DNA of 64,000 nt from Tetrahymena elliotti 4EA (lineage: Eukaryota > Ciliophora > Oligohymenophorea > Hymenostomatida > Tetrahymenidae). The notes beneath the pieces were generated by a model, which did no database searches, was not told where the DNA came from, and worked only from the letters and a program-made list of their open reading frames with translations. Below are positions 1 through 11,572 of this stretch, piece after piece. Positions within the stretch are counted from its first letter, which is position 1, and each line of letters begins with the position of its first letter. The stretch is from positions 223,000 to 286,999 of the forward strand of contig JH720378.1 of the NCBI GenBank assembly GCA_000231825.2, in the 5' to 3' direction. The position numbers were made by a program, and so were the translations under genes.

Positions 1-1011
1 GTTCTATACTTGCCTTCTTTATTAGTCCTTTTTAAATTCATTAAATTTTTCTTAACTCTATTTATAAAGTTCTTGCTGCTATTTAACTTTTTTGTCTATT
101 ATATTTTTTCTAATTTATTCTGCTTTCTTAATCTTTTCTTCATACCTATCTAACAACTCTTTTCCTTTAATATCATCTTCTATAAACCTCTAAGCTAAAT
201 ACTATAACAAACTAATTAAAATTCACAAATATATACAAAAATTAAAATACCTTCTTAAATTAATTTTCTTTTTCAACATTTGATGGAGAGTTTAACAAAT
301 AAGAATTATCGTTGTTAAGAGGTTATTTCAATCTGACATGGCTACTTTTTGCTCTATTATTTGCGCTAGCACTTTTCATAAAATAATCTTAGATCCTTTA
401 AAACATATGAAAATGTATACATTGGATTGTTTGGTATATATGCTCCTAAACTCTTTTTTTGTTGAAATACAAATGGATTAGCAGAAGCTAATCTTTTATA
501 TTTGTTTCTTTCTACAATGATACTCTTTTTTATTTCTGTCATTTATAAAATAGGTTTTCATTTTTCCTTAATTTATGTAGTATTCATTTTTAATTTACCA
601 TAAAGCTAATTTAGATGATAAAAATATCTTTTTTCAGAAATTTGGTTTGGCTCACCAGGTAAGGCAAAATCTTATTTTTTTCTGTGTAATAAAAATAAAG
701 AATTATTCTAGTTTATTTATCTCAAAATAAAACATAAAATCATTGTTCCTACCTTTTCATGCAATCTTATATTGTAAATCCATAATTTAACATAACTTAT
801 TTTGTTCGAGGAGAATCAAAATCAATTTCCTATTAGATGATTGTATCTTTTTTTTTCTCATATGTAATTTCTAAATCCTCAAAAAATGATCTTTTAATTA
901 ACCTATGAGAATTTTAAAGCATTTGACTTCTATTTAAATTTGAATTTACGTTGGATCTTTTTTAAGTTCTTTAAATGATTCCTAATTTTACTGCTACAAA
1001 GAATCGTACAT
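1..1011 (-). CDS. Coiled-coil protein, 5' part (runs off the left edge)
   Basis: A consistent six-exon model starts at the ATG whose complement is 1009-1011. Exons: 1011-950, 902-753, 681-599, 535-373, 332-251 and 201 to beyond position 1. All introns are GT-AG and every junction keeps phase; the 372-333 intron is short (40 nt) and the least sure. The protein begins MYDSLQQQNQESFKELKKDP, has a compact middle stretch with FALPGEPNQISEKRYFYHLN, then an Asn/Ser-rich linker, and the last exon is a Lys/Glu/Gln-rich helix with heptad character (RYEEKIKKAEQIRKN). TAA and TAG are used freely as Gln. The C-terminus lies outside the window. I do not recognise the family. The coiled coil suggests a structural or cytoskeletal role, but that is inference only. 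Confidence 0.65.
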
Positions 1012-1924
1012 TTTATTTTCTTATCTTTAACTCCTACTATAATAACTTGCACTATCTAAAATTTATTAATTGATTTTCTTTACTTCTAATTTTTGATAAG
1101 TATCAAGAATAAATTTTATAGGATTAAAAGACTAAATTATTTATTGGTTATGATTAGCCAATTTAGTTTACATTATAAAAACTAATCATTCTTGATCATC
1201 ATACAAATAAATCAATATACAAAGTATTATCAAAAATAAAATTTATGGTAATTTATAACCTAACAAAATAAAATATTCAGTAATCAAAAAAATATTTTAG
1301 TATTATTTTTTAAATATTTGAGTGATTTTTAAAATTAAATAAAAATAATTTTATTTTCTTTTATTTTGATTTTAATTTTATTAGATTGGATAAAAAGTTG
1401 TTTTAGGTTTAGATATGATAATATCCATTAGTTGAAATACTCTAGGAGAATATTAATTTATTTGTTTATTAAAAGATATCCTAAAATAAAAGAAATTAGA
1501 TATTTTTTAACATGACACTTTTAAATATTAATTACAAAAAGATTTGGATGCTAAAAAGCTAAATGCATCACAAAATCTAAATTTATTAATAAAATAAAAT
1601 ATTATCTTCAAAAAAATTTACATAAAAGTATCTAAAAATTTTTTAATTAATTTTACTGAAATAAATAGATAATTTGTGAATACTTTAATATTATATTATT
1701 CTTATGATATTGGAAGAGCAAAAAATTATTTCAGTTATTAGTGAAATGTGTGATAAAGATATTATTGTTGTTCATAACTTGAAAGAGTATTCAATAAAAA
1801 TTGATCACAATCCACAATTAATATAAATTCTATTTAAAAATAAAGTTTTGATTAAAAATGGAAAACTTAAATTAATACAAAAAGAAATTAAAAAATAACT
1901 AACAAAAAAAATACAATTTTATTC
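1012..1924. other. Intergenic AT-rich DNA
   Basis: No gene I can support. A plus-strand open frame begins at the ATG near 1705 and looks coding-like for about 80 codons, but it then runs antisense through the end of the 1925-2644 gene, so I did not accept it. Confidence 0.5.
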
Positions 1925-2644
1925 TCATTTTGGTTATTCATTACTTGAAGATTCAATGCCTTTTTATTTTTCAGGTTAACTTGCTATCAGCTTATCATAC
2001 AACTATCCTACTGTTAAATCTGGATTTTCTTAAATAAATTGTATCAAATCATTTAATTTCTTATTAGTCATCTTGCATAACTTTTAAAGCTTATCTTAAT
2101 TGACTTGAGATAATTGGCCGTTTTCAATAAAAATTTTATTATTATCTTTTTAATTTTGTTCTTAAGAACCCTGAAGAATTTAAGGAATTTTACCTTACTT
2201 TTTAATTATTTTGTAGCATTTGTTAGGGTCAGTGCTGTCATATTACTCTTCAATTTCTATTTCAGGAGTTTGATAAAAAACTTTTTTGTATACTTTAGTT
2301 TTTCTTCCATCAGTTTGTTAATTTTATTCAGAATTTTTGTTAATTGCTTCTATTTATTTCATTAATTTATCTTTCTTTTAATCAATTTCTTTCTTTTGTG
2401 CTTAAAGATAATCTAAGAATTATTGATACTCATCTATCTATTTTTGTATGTTATTTTCAAGTTGCTTTGTTCTTTTGAGTTATTTTTTTAATTTCTTCTC
2501 TTTAGAAATATACAAATTATCATTGTAATTTAAATTTTCATTCATTATGCCATATTCATCATTAAAGAAATCATCAAATTCTTCAAATATGTCAAAATAT
2601 CCAGGGTTAAATACACTTAAAGGTCTCTTTATTAATAAGCTCAT
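1925..2644 (-). CDS. 239-aa protein, ordinary-composition paralogue of the Met-rich protein at 3639-5576
   Basis: Single exon, ATG at 2644-2642, TGA at 1927-1925. The N-terminus (residues 1-45) is acidic and aromatic, with GYFDIFEEFDDFFNDEYG. Residues about 47-115 form a Lys/Gln-rich coiled coil. Two blocks near the C-terminus, residues about 118-151 (VYKKVFYQTPEIEIEEQYDS, then DPNKCY) and about 185-220 (LQKLCKMTNKKLNDL, then TVGQLYDKL), match in order and spacing the C-terminus of the gene 1 kb upstream on the same strand. The two are therefore paralogues that arose side by side. Function is unknown. The paired blocks look like one small folded domain with a conserved Cys in each. Gln is mostly TAA/TAG, so under the standard code nothing but short fragments is visible. 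Confidence 0.8.
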
Positions 2645-3638
2645 TGAAGTTAATTTTATTTGCTTTAATTTTTTTTGTAGTATTCGGCTTTTTTAATATT
2701 TGATTAAATTAAATTAATTATATTTTTTTAATTTGTGCTATTAAAGAGTATGTTGAATTTTCTATTTTTCTATTAATTAAAATCAAATTTTCAATGAAAA
2801 ATCTAATTAAATTCATCTTTCTTTTTTTAGAATATAGAAACCAGTTCAATTTTTCTTTATTAATTATCTATTCTTTGCCTTATATTTAACAAACATTCCA
2901 AATTAGTCTATCATTTATAATTTTTTTGGAATACTGTAATTGTTTATTCATACTAATCCTTCTATTTTATTCCATAATAAAAAAATAAAGATCATTATAA
3001 CTAAAAAATTTATATTGTTTGATTTTATTAGATCATTAAAATAGTTCTTAATCTGCTTTATTGGCTAAAAAGTCTTTTCCTTTTATTTCTTAAAAAATAA
3101 AATAATTAGCTTTTTATAATTTAATATGTTTCTATTTTTCCTAATTTTATCAATAAAATTTGTTTTTTATTACTTCTATTAAAAAAAAATATCTAAAAAA
3201 CCCCCATTTTTTCTACAATTAATTTATTTGAAACAAAAATCATTGGCAATAATCTTCTTAAAAGTTAAACATTAATTTTTAGCTTCATTTAAGACTAATT
3301 TATAAAAAAAAAGTTTTTTAACTTAAAAATTATTTTTATTTTATTTAAAGAGTCTTGAGTATTGATTTATTTTTGAGATAACTTGATTGAATAAATTGAA
3401 ACAAGTAACTCTAAATTTATTTTAGATATTTTAATTTATTATTAAATTACTTTTAGGAAGGTTATTTTAAGAACTTTGAAAATAAATTAGAAATACAACT
3501 AAGGTCATTATAAAATTTATAAATTAGTAGTACATAGAAAGTATTATAAATATTTATTAATTAATTAACTATCTATTAATAATTGAAATAGTGTTTATTT
3601 TTTATTAGCACTAACTTTCTATGAGAGAAATTTGATGA
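2645..3638. other. Intergenic AT-rich DNA between the two paralogues
   Basis: Contains the 5' flank of the 1925-2644 gene and the 3' flank of the Met-rich gene. A long minus-strand open frame (about 2590-3110) is Lys/Ile/Asn/Leu-rich, as chance frames in this DNA are, and overlaps the next gene's start in another frame; not accepted. Confidence 0.5.
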
Positions 3639-5576
3639 TCAATTGCACATTTTCATCTCACACATTTTATCAAATAACTATCCAACACTCATTTCTTTGT
3701 GTTTCATAACAAAATCTCTCATATCTTTAGTTCTTTTGCCAGTCATCATACAAAGTCTGTCAAATTTTTCATCCATACCTTCACCCATAGGTTCCCACTT
3801 ATCACTGCAATCAGTTCCCATAGTTCCCATCATAGTAGTCATAGGGTTACCTGTTAGCAATCCTGGCATCATGCATGGAGTTTCGCCTGCTTTTTTAACA
3901 ACTGTGTAGCATTTTTTAGGATCCATACTATCCCAACATTCTTCCATTTCCATTTCAGGAGTTCTCATGTATGTCTTCTTAAAGAATGAATCACATTTAG
4001 TTTCATCTGAACTCTTTTTTACTTCATCAGTCATTGTTTCCATCTTTTTGCTGCATTCAGCTTTCATGTTTTAGCACATGACCATATTCATTCTCATTTA
4101 TTCCATCATTACCTAGCAATTCTTCATTCCTTAATTGCATTAAGACTCCATCATGCTCCACATTTCCATCATTCTTTTATTAGTTTCTTCTTTTCCCATT
4201 CCCATATCCATCATCTATTCAGTCATCATTTGCATCATAGGAGAAAACATCATATCTGGCATCATAGAAGTATTCATCATATTAGGATTCATATTATTTC
4301 CCATCATTCCATTCATTTACATCCTTCTAAGCATGTTAGTCATCCAGGGTACCATACTAAATGGAGCTAGGTTCATTCCCATAGGCATTTAAGGAGCCAT
4401 ACCCATACCCATATTTTACATCATCATAGGCATCATAGACATCATCATGGGCATATTTTGCATCATAGTTGGCATATTCTACATCATTTGCATCATCTAC
4501 ATCATCATAGGNNNNNNNNNNNNNNNNNNNNNNNNNNNNNNNNNNNNNNNNNNNNNNNNNNNNNNNNNNNNNNNNNNNNNNNNNNNNNNNNNNNNNNNNN
4601 NNNNNNNNNNNNNNNNNNNNNNNNNNNNNNNNNNNNNNNNNNNNNNNNNNNNNNNNNNNNNNNNNNNNNNNNNNNNNNNNNNNNNNNNNNNNNNNNNNNN
4701 NNNNNNNNNNNNNNNNNNNNNNNNNNNNNNNNNNNNNNNNNNNNNNNNNNNNNNNNNNNNNNNNNNNNNNNNNNNNNNNNNNNNNNNNNNNNNNNNNNNN
4801 NNNNNNNNNNNNNNNNNNNNNNNNNNNNNNNNNNNNNNNNNNNNNNNNNNNNNNNNNNNNNNNNNNNNNNNNNNNNNNNNNNNNNNNNNNNNNNNNNNNN
4901 NNNNNNNNNNNNNNNNNNNNNNNNNNNNNNNNNNNNNNNNNNNNNNNNNNNNNNNNNNNTTTTGCATCATTGAAGGCATGTTTTACATCATTTACATCAT
5001 AGGCATCATTGTTGGCATATTCTGCATCATCATGGGCATATGTTGCATCATTGCTGGCATATTTTACATCATCATAGGCATCATAGACATCATCATGGGC
5101 ATATTCTACATCATATTTTGCATCATGTTAGGCTAGGTTCCTTTATTTGATGAACACATATTCATAAGCATCATATTCATCATCATAGGAATCATTTATT
5201 AAGGAACTCCTAAACTAGTCATCCAAGTTCTGACAGGGCAAGAAGCCATATTTCCATTACAAGCAAAAGGAAGTCCTAATGAATTTACCATAGGAGGACA
5301 ACACATATTTTATCCCATCATATTTGGCATTTAAGTAAACATATTGGTGGTAGGCATTCCTGTAACTGGGCAAGTTCCAGCTGTAGTTGGCATAGCTCCT
5401 GTAGTAGGCATAGTTCCAGTTGTTGGCATAGTTGGCATACTGGTCATAGGGCAAGATCCAGTAGTATTAGTAGGCATACTAGTATTAGTCATTCCGCAGC
5501 TATTCATAGATGGATCTACCATACCCATCATATTGAAAGTAGGAGTATTCATCATTCTATTTTGGCCAAGCATCAT
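3639..5576 (-). CDS. Extremely methionine-rich protein (about 645 codons, with an internal sequence gap)
   Basis: ATG at 5576-5574, TGA at 3641-3639; the frame is the same on both sides of the N gap, so the gap is probably close to its true size. Region 1 (residues 1-80) is Thr/Pro/Gly/Met-rich with imperfect MPTT(G/A) repeats. Region 2 is a long Met/Gln/Asn/Pro array built from units such as QNMPMMMSMMPMMMQNM, partly hidden by the gap. Region 3 (from about residue 504, MKAECSKKMETM) is a folded-looking C-terminus with two blocks: residues about 530-565 (FFKKTYMRTPEMEMEECWDS, then DPKKCY) and the last about 45 residues (FDRLCMMTGKRTKDM, SVGQLFDKM). Both blocks align with the 239-aa neighbour. 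No signal peptide or membrane segment is evident. Met clusters plus several Cys could bind soft metals such as Cu(I), or resist oxidation, but nothing in the sequence proves it. Low-complexity arrays like this also evolve by slippage. Confidence 0.8.
4378..5130 (-). repeat. Coding repeat array of the Met-rich protein
   Basis: Minus-strand units of roughly 12-40 bp alternate ATGATG runs with AATATGCC and CAAAATATGCC. They encode PMMMQ, QNMP and SMMP modules. Units vary at the edges and are most uniform next to the gap, the pattern expected of an array that changes length by slippage or unequal exchange. Confidence 0.85.
4512..4959. other. Assembly gap (448 N) inside the Met-rich array
   Basis: Run of N. 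The flanks are the same CAT/ATG-rich repeat on both sides, so the gap most likely marks a repeat array that could not be assembled. The true repeat number is unknown. Confidence 0.95.
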
Positions 5577-8500
5577 CTTTTTGCTATTCTTTTATTTTTT
5601 TTGCTAATACTTTTTGTTTTTGTATTTGATTGTTTTTAGATTATTTAATTTATTATAAAATTTGTGAATTGAAGAACGTCTATTTAAAGTCATCAGTTGT
5701 TATATAGATATTAATTTATTACAATTGTTGTTTTTCAGAACAACTGATAAATTATGATATTAAAAACAAATTGTTTTTCTTATAATTGTTTTTATATTTA
5801 ATGGGGGCAAATAATACTGCGTAATAATCACTAGAATTATATAAAATATTATAATTTATACATAATCATCTTCATCTTTTATAATCTGAAATGTTTTGTA
5901 ACAACTCAATTTATGTCACTGCTTGATGAAACCTAAGAAAATACACAACTTAGAAAAAAAAATTGTTAATCTGTATAAATTAATCTATGTTTTGATTGGT
6001 AAGTCTTCATATTGTATTTTAATTGAAGATGATTTAGTTCTTTTATAATGTATGAATTTATAAAACAACCATAAATAGCTTAGAATGACATAGCATTTAA
6101 ATCCACATTATGTATGAATTACAACAAACAGATTTGTAGAAAAAATTGAAATAAATTGAACTTTTTTGTTGTATCCTGAAAGCAGTAATATTATTTTTAT
6201 GAAAACAGAATTTTCTGAAGCATATTTTAGTAAATATAATTGTATTTTAGAAAAATATTAACTATAAAACTCTAAAAATAACAGTTGATCATTTTTTCAT
6301 AAACAAATATTAAACAAAAAAAATTAAAAGATAGAAACCTTGTTTTGTAATCAAATTCTTTAGAATAAAAAGTTTTTTTGCAAAATTTTTATTTTTCAAA
6401 TTATTAAGATTAGATTAGTCAATAGCACTTATTATTAACAAAATAGCAAGAAATCCATAGAAGAAAATTTAAAAAAACTGACTTCAAAGAATAATTTTTT
6501 TAAATTAAAATGAAAGCTTTGAATTCATTGAATATTGAATTTTACTATTTTCATGGCAATTGAATTGTGTCAAAATAAATTGCATACAAAAATTTTTAAA
6601 TTGAAATAAAATAAATGAAATTGATTATTATTTAAAGAAAAGCTATTTCAATTATTGATAGGATTTATTTAGAAATAAGAAAAATGTGTAATGAATTATT
6701 TTTAAATATTTCTAAGATGCAAAAAGAAGAATATGGGTAATTTTTTATTTAAAAATATAGGTGTAGATATCCATTAAAATAATAGTATATAGAAAAACTT
6801 CTTTATATTTTTTATTCTGACGTATGTAATTCATCATGTAATTTAGATAAATAAAGTATTATTACTAACATAATATCTGATCAATAGTGATGGATATCTA
6901 TCTAATGATTAATTTTTATTTTCAGTGTGACGCATTTATTTTTTTAAAATTGTATAATTAAAATAAAAACACAGGAACTTCTTTAACTGATTTTAAAAGT
7001 TTTAGAGAGGAAGCTATTCAAGATGTTTGTTTGCTTGACTTACTCTTGTTTAGATAAAATAAAGTATTCTAGGGAAAATACAAAAATTTTAAAATAAAAA
7101 TGGTTTGTAATAAGTGGAGATAATTTCTTACTACTACTAGAAGCCAATGTTTAAATTACTCAAATATTTAAAAAAACTCTATGTTGCAATTTTAATCAAA
7201 ATAAGTAAAGAAATTGTGATTAGAAAGAATCTGATTTAATATGTAATGACAATTAATAATCTGAATTATTATTGAATCTAATTTTTAGAAACAATTTTTT
7301 AGATGATTGCATTTTAAATCTGATCTTAAAAACTAATTGCTAATTTTTTTTAATTTACTTTTGTTTTAATACTAGTTTACAGACAATAAAAAACACAATT
7401 GTTCACTTTTAAATAAACAAAAACCTCACTAAATAACTATAAACGTGTAAAAACTATCCAATCTCTCATTTCTTTAATTTTCACCGTTTTTTTAAAATGC
7501 TCAATGATTAAATGTATCATTTTCAATCAAAATAAAAAATAATTCAGATTTAATACTAAAATAAACATTGTTTTTATTCATTTTCAAATCTACACATAAT
7601 TTAAAAGCTTCTTATTAATTATTACAAAATAATTTTGCTGCATAAAATTTAAATATTTTTTAAGGTATATATTTTATCTAAATAAAATGATCCTCTTCTA
7701 TGTCAATAAATATTGATTTTTTTGAAAATACAAGCAAATCTAATTACAGCCATTATAGCTTTTATAGCTTGAATAATAAAAAATAATCTCTTCTTCAGAA
7801 TGTTAAATACGTCATTAATAAAATATAATATTGTCTTTTTTTTAACAAAACTGTTGATTATTAATGACAAGTTATGACACTCTATTTTTTAAAGAAGAAT
7901 CTTTTCTAAGAAATATGAAAAGCTATTATTCTAAAAAATATTTTTGTAATAAATAAATAAACTCTACTTATTGAGAAATCTTTATCTAAAATTGCATTTT
8001 TTAAGAATGAATAAATAAATAAATATCTTCTAAACATTTTTTATTTGATTAACATTATAATAATAATAAAAATCCAAAAAATGAATAGAGGATAAACACA
8101 TTATAAAAATAACCATACAATTCTCACTATTTACTTTATTAACATCAAAAAATCTTTTTCACAATAAAAGGAAATTTAAGAGTTTTATAAAAAATATGTT
8201 GAAAAAATAAGATTTCATTGAAAAATAATGTTTGTCAATTAGTTTTTTATCAATGTAAATCTATTTAGTTAAATAAAAATTTATATTTTATTAATTGCTA
8301 AAAGAATAGAATGGTTTGAATTCATCAATCAAAACCATTTTATTAATTTTTTATCTAATTTTTTAAAAATGAAAGTTAAAATAGAAATTCAATTTCTTTT
8401 TTAATAACTTTATAAAAATATTTAAATTAATTTATCATTAGTATCTACTAAAAATAACTTTTATTAAAATAATTAAAAAATTTTCAAGGCTATTTTATGA

Positions 8501-9941
8501 ATTTTATTATGTAATGAAATAACTACTTATTTGAATACTGTTAATTATTCTAAAAATAAATAGAATATTTGACAGGAATTGTACTTTTTTATAAACATGA
8601 AATAGAGCATTTATTTTTTACTTGTTTAAAGATATTTTTTTATAAACATTTTTTTGTGGAATTCTTAGTAAACATCTTAAATTAATTTTCTATCTTTAAA
8701 ATAAAATATTGAATATAATTAATTTAATCATTCTAAAATTAAAAATAGATTAATTAATTAATTATTTAAAACTACTGTTTTATGAAAAATTCCTTTACAT
8801 TTTTCTTAGGTAAAAAAATTTTTAATAGATTAACAGGTTTCTTAAATTTAACTATTTGGTCTTAAAATTAAAAAACCCTTATTAAACTATTTAATAACAT
8901 ATTGATTATTCAAATAATATTAAGACTTAAATCTACGATTACAAAAATCAATTTTAAGGCAATATTATTGTTGCTAAAAATAATATTTATTATCAAAATT
9001 TATTACAGAACAAAATAATTAAACTAAAGCTTAAAATAAACAAATATTTTAAAAACTAATTAAGATGAGTAATAATTAAAATTTTGACTTTGAAATAAAT
9101 AAATTATAAAAATATTTAGAATTCAATTTTAATTTTTCAAATAATTAATATTTTATTCTGATAAAATATCTTTAGTAGTTAAAAAAATATATTTATATGT
9201 TGAATGGTAAAGAAATTTTATAAATGAATGGATTTTGTTTTAACTTTTAAAAATGGAATATCTGATAAGGATTTTGAAAGCTCAAAAATAAATTCTTACT
9301 TTTTATTTTAAAATAACATTTTATTTTTTTTCGTAATTTTGAGCTCTTATTTCTGTCAAGATTAATTATTTTAGGAACAATTTAAAAAAAATACACAGAC
9401 AACAAGCAGTCAGATTAATTCAAAGAGCTTAAAATTAAATTTACTGATTCAACACAGCTATAAGATTTTATTTTTTTACAGATTAATTATTGTAGCTAAA
9501 CTATTAAAAGAATTAAAGCATTACATTAAATTCATGATTGCAATAAAATTAATCTTCCTTAAGCATATTCATCTTTTCTCTAAAAATAAAAATACAATGA
9601 ATAATCTTGACATTTTTTAAGTTGAAAGAGTTAAAATAAATTTGGAGTATTAATTAAATGCGATAAATATTATCCATCAAAATATTTATTATTCACAGTG
9701 CATTTTTTGTCAATTAGTTTTAATATAAAACAATATTGATAATTGTAATAAAATGTTAGGGTTTTAATTTTTATACTAAGATTTTTAATAATGAATGAAC
9801 AAAATAAGTTATTAAAGCAATAATTGAATAATAAGTTGTTTATTTTTTATAAATTTTAATCAAATATTAGTAATTAGTTAGTTTATATCTAAAAATCACT
9901 TAAATTTATCAATATCATTCATAATCTGATTTAATAAAAAA
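5577..9941. other. 4.4-kb gene-poor AT-rich stretch
   Basis: I read all frames under the ciliate code and found no stretch with balanced amino-acid composition, recognised motif or plausible exon chain. It holds the 5' flank of the Met-rich gene at its left and of the CK1 gene at its right. Poly(A)/poly(T) runs and short AAATAAAT-type simple repeats occur (for example near 8000). Confidence 0.5.
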
Positions 9942-11252
9942 ATGGCAATAAGAGTTGGAGAGAGATATAGAGTAGGAAGAGTTATTGGTTAAGGAAGCTT
10001 TTGTAATGTCAAGTTAGGTAATTTTTATAGGAAAAACTGATTTATTTACTTACTTTGATTTGATTAGGATATGATACATAAAATGAAGACAAGGAAGTGA
10101 CTATAAAATTAGTAAAAAATTGTAATAAAGCATAATAAAATGATAAACATTTATTATTTTAAAGGAAGAGAAGAAATCTCCTTATTGTTAATTGTTATTT
10201 GAAGCTAAAATATACAGAATTTTGTAAGGCGGATGTAAGAATATTGCTTAAAGTTATTGATTTTGATTGATGTTTATGATATTTATAATAATTATTAGTA
10301 GGAATACCTAATGTACACTGGTTTGGATAAGAAGGCGATTTTAATATTATGGTGATGGATAATTTAGGGCCTAGTTTAGAAGATTTGTTTAATTATTGCA
10401 ACAGAAAATTTTCGTTAAAGACTGTTTTAATGATAGCTGATTAGATGATTGAAAGAATCGAATATTTGCATACAAACAATTTTATACATAGAGATTTAAA
10501 GCCATCAGATTTTTTAATTGGATTAGGAAAATAAGCAGACATTATATACTTAATTGATTATGGTTTGGCTAAAAAATTCAGAGATGCTCGTACTACACTT
10601 CATATTCCATATTAATCTGCTAAATCCCTTACTGGAACAGCAAGATTCAGCTCTATTAACACACATCTTGAAATAGGTATAAAAGATCTATACATTAACA
10701 CTATAAAACTAATGTTACTATATTTAAAGAATAAAGCAGAAGAGATGATTTAGAAAGTATTGGTTATTGCCTTGTATATTTCTTGAAAGGAAGTCTTCCT
10801 TGGATTGGAATTAAGGCAGAAAGTAGATTAGAAAAATATTAAAAAATAGCTGATAAAAAAATATCTACTCCTATTGAGGTTCTTTGTGAAGATTTACCAG
10901 GTAAATAAATATTATAACGTTTTGTATCAAAATTAATAAATAACTTTATAAATAAATAAATAAAGAGGAGTTTATAACCTATCTTAAATATTGCAGAAGT
11001 CTTAAATTTGAAGAAAAGCCTGATTATGTATTAATTAGAAGAATCTTTAAGGATCTCTTCTTTAGATGTGAATATAAATGGAATACTATTTTCGATTGGG
11101 CAGAGGTTGCAGTTGTATGATTTTTTAATTTTATTTGTTAATATTTTTATCAAAAATATTTTCTTGTTTTCTAATAGAATTAAGAAAAAGAAGAATATGA
11201 AGCACTTAGATAAGATATTTTGTTAAAAGAGCATGAAGATTCACAAAATTGA
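9942..11252 (+). CDS. Casein kinase 1 family protein kinase, 320 aa, altered catalytic loop
   Basis: Seven exons: 9942-10017, 10068-10111, 10165-10234, 10299-10676, 10730-10900, 10966-11114, 11178-11252; the total divides by three and every intron is GT-AG. Kinase landmarks in order: Gly loop [16 protein letters not shown]-binding Lys in VTIKLEEKK, the CK1 signature [31 protein letters not shown] then LGPSLEDLF, catalytic loop [13 protein letters not shown], metal loop [11 protein letters not shown], then [14 protein letters not shown] and [20 protein letters not shown]. Family members normally have KPDNFL; here the invariant Asn that helps hold the metal is Asp, while HRD and DYG survive, so activity may be reduced or metal-dependent in a changed way. 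It lacks a long C-terminal tail. CK1 enzymes phosphorylate Ser/Thr in acidic or primed sites; substrate and location cannot be told here. Confidence 0.95.
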
Positions 11253-11572
11253 ACAATAAACTATTAAATACATTATTAATTTAAGATAACTAAAATCTAT
11301 TTTAATTTATATTAGAATTTCTCTTGTATCCATTAAAATTAAATTATAATTTTTATTAAAAAATTTATTCATTTCATTCATTCAAAAATAATTTAATATT
11401 TGAGTTCGCTGTTAAAAATTCAAACATTAACATTGAAATTTATATTAAAAATAATAATTACCCTCTCTTTCTTTATTAAAATAACAATTACGCTCTCTTT
11501 TTATTAAAAATTTTTAAATAATTAAATTTCAAAATAAGCTTTGCAAAAAAAAAGAATATATATTTAAGCAAA
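11253..11572. other. Short intergenic region between the CK1 and CDC26 genes
   Basis: About 320 bp, holding the 3' flank of the kinase and the 5' flank of CDC26. It contains a near repeat of CTCTCTTTCTTTATTAAAAT (11462-11510). No gene seen. Confidence 0.5.

Noticed and set aside
1705..2105. Plus-strand frame starting MILEEQKIISVISEMCDKDI
   Set aside because: The second half is exactly antisense to the C-terminus of the 1925-2644 gene; the first half alone is too short and has no motif.
2590..3110. Minus-strand open chain (KKIINDRLIWNVCQIQGKEQ and onward) upstream of the 1925-2644 gene
   Set aside because: Lys/Ile/Asn/Leu-dominated like chance frames in this DNA, overlaps the start of the accepted gene in a different frame, and I found no splice that joins them well.
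4447..5136. Plus-strand Ile-rich and other frames through the N gap
   Set aside because: They are antisense shadows of the ATG/CAT repeat of the Met-rich gene, whose C-terminus has a paralogue next door.
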